A DNA stretch of 35,208 nucleotides from Ruminococcus sp. (GTDB taxonomy: Bacteria > Bacillota > Clostridia > Oscillospirales > Ruminococcaceae), in contig SVNM01000020.1 in NCBI GenBank assembly GCA_015066875.1, forward strand, positions 1-35,208, written 5' to 3'. Below, in pieces: positions 30,559 through 35,208 of this stretch. A program made the translations under genes and the position numbers. The stretch's first letter is position 1. Each line of letters starts with the position of its first letter. The notes below the pieces were generated by a model, which worked only from the letters and a program-made list of their open reading frames with translations, was not told the DNA's origin and made no database searches.

Positions 30559-33009
30559 TTATACTCCCGTATCGCCGTTCATATCGGCATACAGCGAGAC
30601 ATTTCGCATCTGTGCAAGCTTTGCGCCCTCAGTAAGCACAGACCTTATAAATCCGCGCATTTCACTGTTATTCTTGCACTTCATAATTATCCTGTATCTG
30701 TACTTTCCGTTTATTCTCACGTATGAGCATTTTACAGGTCCCAGAACTCTTACAGGAGTCTTTGGCTGAAGATTGCTGAGCATCTCATTCATCATTGCAA
30801 GCACAGCCTTTGCGCCCTCAGCTACAGAATGGTCTTCAGCACCCGAAAAGCAGAACACGCACATATCGCATACAGGCGGAAAAATCATTGCACGTCGTAT
30901 TGCTATTTCCTCGTTATAAAAGGATTTGTAATCCTGCTGTGAGGCAAGATTCATAATATAGTGCTCAGGCATAAAGGTCTGCAGAAGAGCTCTGCCCTGT
31001 TTTTCATCGCGTCCGCCTCTGCCGACAACCTGAGTTATCAGCGAAAAGGTGCGCTCATAGCTACGGAAATCTCCTGCGTACAGCGATTTATCTACTGAAA
31101 GCACACCGACCAGTGTGACATTCGGGAAATCAAGTCCCTTGCCTATCATCTGGGTGCCGATCATTATATCGTAATCGCCGTTTCTGAATGAAGAAAAGCT
31201 CTGTTCATAGGAATGGCGGGAAAAGGTAGTATCTGCGTCCATTCTGAGAATTCTTGCCTTAGGGAAGAAAGTTGAAAGCTCCTCCTCAAGTCGCTGTGTG
31301 CCGAAGCCCATATTTTTCAGTCTGTCTGATCCACAGGAGGGACAGACTGTCACGGGCTCGGTAACATATCCGCAGTAGTGACACATCATTTTTCCGTTTT
31401 TCTTATGAAATGTAAGAGGCACCGAGCAGTTTGGACAATAAACAGGCTGACTGCAGTCGCAACAGCTTATTATCGTATGGTAGCCTCTTCGGTTAAGCAG
31501 AAGTATAGTCTGCTCGTTATGTTCAAGATTATAGTTTATCTCGTCAACAAGGCGACGGCTGAACTCAGTTCTGTTGCCTTCCTCACGTTCGAGATTCATA
31601 TCAACTATTTCCACTTCGGGAAGTGATGAGCTGTTATATCTCTTATTCATTTCAAGAAGCCTGTAGACTCCCTTTTCAGCGAGATAATAGCTCTCAACGG
31701 ACGGAGTCGCCGAAGCAAGCAACAACACAGCCTTATGTACCGCACAGCGTTTTTTTGCGATATCAACTGCGTGATAGCGGGGAGCACTTTCTGATTTATA
31801 CGAACGCTCGCCCTCCTCGTCCATTATTATAAGTCCTATATTTTCAAGAGGAGCAAACACTGCGCTTCGGGTACCGATAACAACCTGTGCCTCTCCTCGT
31901 TTTATTCTTTTGTATTCATCAAGGCGCTGTCCCAAAGATAGTCCGCTGTGAATTACGGCAACTTTTTCTCCGAACAGTGCTCTGAAGCTTTTTAAAATCT
32001 GCGGAGTAAGTCCTATTTCGGGAATAAGGAGCATTGCCTGTCTGCCAGATGATATCACGTCAGAGATAAGCTTTTCAAAAACCGAGGTCTTTCCGCTTCC
32101 CGTTACTCCGTGAAGGAGAAAAACTGCCGGCTCATTTTTTTCAATCTGCTCCATAACCCTGTCGTGAGCATTCTGTTGCTCCTGTGACAAAACAAGCTGG
32201 TCAATATTGCGGACTGTATTATCACAAAGCTCAACTCCTCTGAGAACCTCACATTCATATTCGATACAGGCTCCGCACAGGCACAAACGCTTTATTACCG
32301 CCGAAGTGACTCCACACATATAGGAAGCCTCGCCAACAGCAACAGCTCCGTACTCTTCAAGGAAATCCGCAACCTGTTTTTGTTTTTTTGTAAGCTTGAA
32401 GTTCTCAGGCGCTCTCAGATACTCATCGCTGAGTCTTACCATTTTCACAGAAGCGTCGCCCACAGCCTGTCTGAAAACATTTCCGCAGGTTAGAGCTCCT
32501 TTATCACAGAGCACATCAATAAGAGGCTTATCGCCCCTTTCGATGATATTCTGAATACACTTATCAACTGCAGACTGTGTTTTAAGCTTTCTGAGATTTT
32601 CAAAAAGCTCGCCCTCAGTCTCTGTAAGAACTCCGCTATCGGAAAAATCCTTATTAATCTGATAAGTTTCCGTTACAACTATGCTCATTCCAGGCGGAAG
32701 CATTGTTTTCACTGCCTCATAGTAAGTGCAGAAGGTATTTTCCTTCATATAAAGAGCAAGCTCAAGAAGCTCCTGTGAGACAACAGGCTCGCTGTCGATA
32801 ACATAGGAAAGCTTTTTAAGTCCTGAAGCGCTACCCTCTCTGAGACACATAACAACTCCTGCACGGAGCTTATTTCCTCTGCCGAAGGGAACCATAACAC
32901 GGCACCCTGCTTTGACGGAATGTGACATTTCATCAGGAACAGCATAGCTGAAAAGCATATCAAAAGAATAGGCTGTATTACTAACAGCCGTCTCAGCAAT
33001 CAGAGACAT
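30559..33009 (-). CDS. priA: Primosomal protein N' (replication restart helicase PriA)
   Basis: 3'-5' helicase that recognises stalled forks and reloads the replisome. 816 residues. An N-terminal DNA-binding domain (about 1-105) leads to the helicase core with Walker A HGVTGSGKT. The motif II is MDEEGERSYKSE: the usual DEEH is DEEG, so the canonical His is replaced by Gly. A zinc-binding insertion has eight cysteines (CCDCSQPVYCPNCSVP to CHYC and CPSC), followed by GFGTQRLEEEL, MIGKGLDFPNVTLVGV and QVVGRGGR. It begins 3 nt after rpoZ. In B. subtilis coaBC sits between rpoZ and priA; here it is missing. Confidence 0.96.
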   Translation of the reverse strand: MSLIAETAVSNTAYSFDMLFSYAVPDEMSHSVKAGCRVMVPFGRGNKLRAGVVMCLREGSASGLKKLSYVIDSEPVVSQELLELALYMKENTFCTYYEAVKTMLPPGMSIVVTETYQINKDFSDSGVLTETEGELFENLRKLKTQSAVDKCIQNIIERGDKPLIDVLCDKGALTCGNVFRQAVGDASVKMVRLSDEYLRAPENFKLTKKQKQVADFLEEYGAVAVGEASYMCGVTSAVIKRLCLCGACIEYECEVLRGVELCDNTVRNIDQLVLSQEQQNAHDRVMEQIEKNEPAVFLLHGVTGSGKTSVFEKLISDVISSGRQAMLLIPEIGLTPQILKSFRALFGEKVAVIHSGLSLGQRLDEYKRIKRGEAQVVIGTRSAVFAPLENIGLIIMDEEGERSYKSESAPRYHAVDIAKKRCAVHKAVLLLASATPSVESYYLAEKGVYRLLEMNKRYNSSSLPEVEIVDMNLEREEGNRTEFSRRLVDEINYNLEHNEQTILLLNRRGYHTIISCCDCSQPVYCPNCSVPLTFHKKNGKMMCHYCGYVTEPVTVCPSCGSDRLKNMGFGTQRLEEELSTFFPKARILRMDADTTFSRHSYEQSFSSFRNGDYDIMIGTQMIGKGLDFPNVTLVGVLSVDKSLYAGDFRSYERTFSLITQVVGRGGRDEKQGRALLQTFMPEHYIMNLASQQDYKSFYNEEIAIRRAMIFPPVCDMCVFCFSGAEDHSVAEGAKAVLAMMNEMLSNLQPKTPVRVLGPVKCSYVRINGKYRYRIIMKCKNNSEMRGFIRSVLTEGAKLAQMRNVSLYADMNGDTGV

Positions 33010-33012
33010 TAA

Positions 33013-33213
33013 TTATTCACCCTGATTATAAACTATTTTGTATCTGTTTCCGGCAATATCCTCAACGGCTGTCTTTACCGGTTTTTCTTCGAGAACTGCG
33101 TTGTTTTCGCAGAGCTCGTCTGCAATTTCCCTTGCTCTTTTCGCTACTGCGATAACAAGTGAATAACAGCTTTCATTCTTTGAAATAATCTGGTTTACTG
33201 CTGGTCTAAGCAT
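33013..33213 (-). CDS. rpoZ: RNA polymerase omega subunit
   Basis: Omega stabilises the beta' subunit and helps core assembly. The 66-residue frame begins [32 protein letters not shown], matching the short Firmicutes omega with its conserved Tyr-Ser-Leu-Val-x-Ala-x-AKRAR motif. It overlaps the gmk stop by 8 nt, with a GAGGTGAT site inside gmk, and is followed 3 nt later by priA. Confidence 0.93.
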   Translation of the reverse strand: MLRPAVNQIISKNESCYSLVIAVAKRAREIADELCENNAVLEEKPVKTAVEDIAGNRYKIVYNQGE

Positions 33214-33811
33214 TCTTAATCACCTCTTCCAATAATTCCGCGGAATTTTCTGCTTTAAAAGACTCCGCATTTATAACAGCCTTGAAATCCTCTACGGCTT
33301 TTTCAAGAACGTCATTTACAATTACATAGTCGTACTTTGAGGCATAGGGAATTTCCTCTTTTGCCTTGGCAATACGTGCCTGTATAACCTCTTCGGTTTC
33401 TGTGCCTCTGTCACGGAGTCTTCTTTCAAGCTCCTTAAGTGACGGAGGAACAGCAAAAATAAACAATGCATCAGGTCGTAGCTCTCTGACCTTCATAGCT
33501 CCCACAACCTCAATTTCAAGGATAACATTCTTACCCTTTGCAAGCTCTTCCTTAACCTTATCAAGAGGAGTTCCGTAAAGATTACTGCAATACTCGGCAT
33601 ACTCAAGCATATTACCGCTGTCAATAAGCGACATAAACTCATCATGTGTGATAAAGCGGTAGTTTACACCATCAACCTCGCCGTTACGGGGCTCTCTTGT
33701 TGTTGCCGATACAGAGAAATAGTAGTTATCGTCTCTGCAGATTTCTTTAAGCATTGTACCCTTTCCACAGCCTGAAGGAGCAGAAAATACTATAAGTCTT
33801 CCCTTATTCAT
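33206..33811 (-). CDS. gmk: Guanylate kinase
   Basis: Phosphorylates GMP to GDP with ATP. 201 residues from the ATG at 33811 ([19 protein letters not shown]). The P-loop is [10 protein letters not shown], close to the usual SGPSGVGKST. GMP-binding motifs follow: [19 protein letters not shown] and [13 protein letters not shown], then the lid [17 protein letters not shown]. The start codon overlaps the end of remA by 8 nt; AGGAGG lies 11 nt upstream. A TTG two codons earlier is a possible alternative. In B. subtilis gmk follows remA in the same order. Confidence 0.96.
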   Translation of the reverse strand: MNKGRLIVFSAPSGCGKGTMLKEICRDDNYYFSVSATTREPRNGEVDGVNYRFITHDEFMSLIDSGNMLEYAEYCSNLYGTPLDKVKEELAKGKNVILEIEVVGAMKVRELRPDALFIFAVPPSLKELERRLRDRGTETEEVIQARIAKAKEEIPYASKYDYVIVNDVLEKAVEDFKAVINAESFKAENSAELLEEVIKNA

Positions 33812-34061
33812 TTTCAAAATTACCTCCTGTTTCATTGATTCTTGCGCCGAGAGTTTCTGTTATCAGCGAAGAAAGAACAACGTGTCCGCTGTCCATAAGA
33901 ATAACCGCACGGGTTTTTCTTCCGTATGTAGCGTCAACAGCTCTTCCGTCGTCTCTTGCTTCCTGAACAAGTCTTTTTATAGGAGCAGATTCGGGGCTTA
34001 CAACAGCCACGACTCTGTCTGATGATATCATATTTCCATAACCGATATTGATAAGTTTCAT
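33804..34061 (-). CDS. remA: RemA-family regulatory protein (DUF370)
   Basis: Small DNA-binding protein of the RemA (YlzA) family; B. subtilis RemA activates biofilm-matrix genes. The 85 residues begin [21 protein letters not shown] and contain [18 protein letters not shown] with [17 protein letters not shown], all characteristic. It lies between yicC (3 nt) and gmk (8-nt overlap), the conserved Firmicutes order. The targets in this organism, which has no obvious B. subtilis-type matrix genes in the window, are unknown. Confidence 0.93.
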   Translation of the reverse strand: MKLINIGYGNMISSDRVVAVVSPESAPIKRLVQEARDDGRAVDATYGRKTRAVILMDSGHVVLSSLITETLGARINETGGNFENE

Positions 34062-34064
34062 ATA

Positions 34065-34943
34065 TTACTCCACATTCTGAATCTGCTCACGGATTTTTTC
34101 TATCTCAGCCTTCATATCCACAACATACTTAGCGATATTGAGGTCCTGAGCCTTTGAACCAATCGTATTGACCTCACGGTTCATTTCCTGAACAATAAAG
34201 TCCAGCTTTCTACCCACGGCTTCATCTCCGTCGAGCATACTTCTCAGCTGAGAAATATGACTTCTGAGTCTGACAGTTTCCTCATCGACAGCAACCTTTT
34301 CCGAGAAAATCGCAGCTTCTGTAAGAATTCTCTGCTGATCGATGTCCTTGTTTTCAAGTATTTCAGAAAGCTTTGCATAAAGTCTGTTGCGGTAATTCTC
34401 AACCGTTACGGGAGAAAGCTTTTCCACAGCAGAAAGCATAGTCTCAATATTTGTAGCTTTTTCAAGAATATCGCTTTTAAGTCTTGCGCCCTCAACGGCA
34501 CGCATATCAACAAATGCTTCAAGAGCTCCCTTAGCTACCTCTGAAATATCATTCCATATCTGCTCTTCATCATCAGGAGCCTTCTGAACATTGAAGATAT
34601 CAGGCAATCTGAGAAGATTTGAAAGCTTAAGGTCATCAGCAAGTCCAAGCTCAGCTGAAACGCCTCTGAGAGCGGTAACATACCCACTTGCAACGGAATT
34701 ATTGATACAGATGACAGTATCCTTACCCTCGATATTGTTTACAGTAACGGAAACCTCTACCTTACCGCGGGAAACGCTCTGCTTAAGCAAAGCCTTGAGC
34801 TTTTCATCGATATAGCTGTATACACGGGGGATTCTTGACGAGTATTCATAATATCTATGATTAACGGAACGAATTTCTACGAGAATATCACGGCCATTGA
34901 GAATTTTCTGCATTCTTCCATAACCGGTCATACTTTTAAGCAC
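34065..34943 (-). CDS. yicC: YicC/YloC-family endoribonuclease
   Basis: Protein of the YicC family, an RNA-cleaving stress-related protein with a conserved N-terminal domain and a C-terminal DUF1732. 292 residues. Core motifs: KSMTGYGR near the start, EIRSVNHRYYEYSSRIPR, RGKVEVSVTVNN, and the C-terminal KLDFIVQEMNREVNTIGSKA. The start is chosen at the GTG (34941-34943), 7 nt after a weak AGG; a TTG six codons earlier has no ribosome site. It is the first gene of the long operon, as in B. subtilis (yloC), about 45-55 nt downstream of the promoter's -10. Confidence 0.93.
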   Translation of the reverse strand: MLKSMTGYGRMQKILNGRDILVEIRSVNHRYYEYSSRIPRVYSYIDEKLKALLKQSVSRGKVEVSVTVNNIEGKDTVICINNSVASGYVTALRGVSAELGLADDLKLSNLLRLPDIFNVQKAPDDEEQIWNDISEVAKGALEAFVDMRAVEGARLKSDILEKATNIETMLSAVEKLSPVTVENYRNRLYAKLSEILENKDIDQQRILTEAAIFSEKVAVDEETVRLRSHISQLRSMLDGDEAVGRKLDFIVQEMNREVNTIGSKAQDLNIAKYVVDMKAEIEKIREQIQNVE

Positions 34944-34993
34944 TTGATCGCCTGCTTTCAATTAATTTATAACATAGTTATGCTATTATATTT

Positions 34994-35022
34994 ATTATAC
35001 CACCTAACTCACAAAATTGCAA
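34994..35022 (-). promoter_or_regulatory. Promoter of the yicC-to-spoVM operon
   Basis: On the minus strand TTGCAA (35017-35022) and TATAAT (34994-34999) are 17 nt apart. A second TATAAT lies 9 nt further on (34985-34990). No other strong promoter is evident before spoVM, although internal ones are possible. Confidence 0.8.
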
Positions 35023-35032
35023 GGGTTTACGC

Positions 35033-35062
35033 AAAAAAAGAGGACGCATTATGCGTCCTCTT
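35033..35062 (-). terminator. Terminator after the dockerin gene at the right edge
   Basis: On the minus strand AAGAGGACGC (rc of 35053-35062), loop ATAAT, GCGTCCTCTT, then a run of seven T (rc of 35033-35039). A perfect 10-bp stem, 12 nt after the dockerin gene stop and about 10 nt before the yicC -35 box. Confidence 0.95.
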
Positions 35063-35074
35063 AAATATTCAGAA

Positions 35075-35208
35075 TTAGAGATATGACTCAGGAAGTACTG
35101 AGATAACCTGTGTAATCTTCTTCTGGATTGAAAGTGCGTCTGATGTGTCAACGCCGTCACCATTCTGGTAGCAGTCTGCGTTAAGGAGACCCTGAGGTGT
35201 GATAGGAT
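35075..35208 (-). CDS. C-terminal half of a dockerin-bearing protein, 5' end beyond the window
   Basis: Reading on the minus strand from the right edge, 44 codons end at the TAA at 35075-35077. They encode NADCYQNGDGVDTSDALS and end KKITQVISVLPESYL, the second calcium-binding repeat of a dockerin. It matches the dockerin of the GH9 gene closely (NCDVYQRGDNVTLSDALS, then IQKKVAQVIDVLPES). The catalytic or other modules lie outside the window, so the activity is unknown. It is a third cellulosomal protein in this region, transcribed towards the yicC operon and ended by its own terminator. Confidence 0.88.
   Translation of the reverse strand, partial: PITPQGLLNADCYQNGDGVDTSDALSIQKKITQVISVLPESYL

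Noticed and set aside
1..35208. CRISPR array, prophage, insertion sequence, toxin-antitoxin or defence system
   Set aside because: No regularly spaced direct repeats, transposase or integrase motifs, or known defence domains were seen; apart from a few proteins of unknown function, the genes fit housekeeping, sporulation or fibre degradation.

Overview
The window looks like chromosomal DNA of a fibre-degrading Ruminococcus (Oscillospiraceae, Firmicutes), most like the cellulosome-forming R. flavefaciens group. That is an inference from three dockerin-bearing ends (two secreted glycoside hydrolases and the tail of a third protein), poly-Thr linkers, strong AGGAGG ribosome sites, sigma-A promoters with 17-bp spacers, and gene order matching Firmicutes. 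No database search was possible. I see no tRNA or rRNA gene, CRISPR array, insertion sequence or prophage.

Layout, left to right. (1) 1-7026, minus strand: a lipoprotein (DUF3048) and spoIIR, then infC-rpmI-rplT with a consensus promoter and an attenuator-like leader, then a TrmH-family rRNA methyltransferase, dprA, and topA, which runs off the left edge. (2) 7374-13693, plus strand: a leucine-rich-repeat surface protein, a two-gene cellulosomal operon (GH26 mannanase and GH9-CBM3 endoglucanase, both with dockerins), and a DUF2089 regulator overlapping a small membrane protein. (3) 13750-21331, minus strand: an orphan solute-binding lipoprotein, a Thr/Glu-rich lipoprotein, and a xylose cluster (unknown 396-residue membrane protein, xylA, small membrane protein, xylB). 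(4) 21344-35022, minus strand: one long probable operon, yicC-remA-gmk-rpoZ-priA-def-fmt-zinc peptidase-rsmB-rlmN-prpC-prkC-rsgA-thiN-spoVM. It starts at a good promoter (34994-35022) and ends at a hairpin terminator (21344-21368). The 27-codon spoVM is easily missed. (5) 35075-35208: the C-terminal half of another dockerin, followed by a strong terminator.

How the genes fit together: the GH26 and GH9 enzymes are probably co-expressed and docked on a scaffoldin to attack mannan and cellulose, and XylA/XylB send xylose into the pentose phosphate pathway. The long operon couples translation (def, fmt, rsmB, rlmN, rsgA), nucleotide and DNA metabolism (gmk, rpoZ, priA), Ser/Thr phosphorylation (prpC, prkC) and sporulation (spoVM). 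Compared with the Bacillus subtilis order as I know it, coaBC and rpe are absent and a zinc peptidase gene is inserted. I did not find a clearly new defence or mobile system. The most novel-looking items are the repeat-bearing membrane protein upstream of xylA with its double-promoter leader, the PASTA kinase with a cellulosomal-style Thr/Pro tail, the small membrane protein inside the xyl cluster, and the tiny upstream reading frames before both cellulosomal genes.
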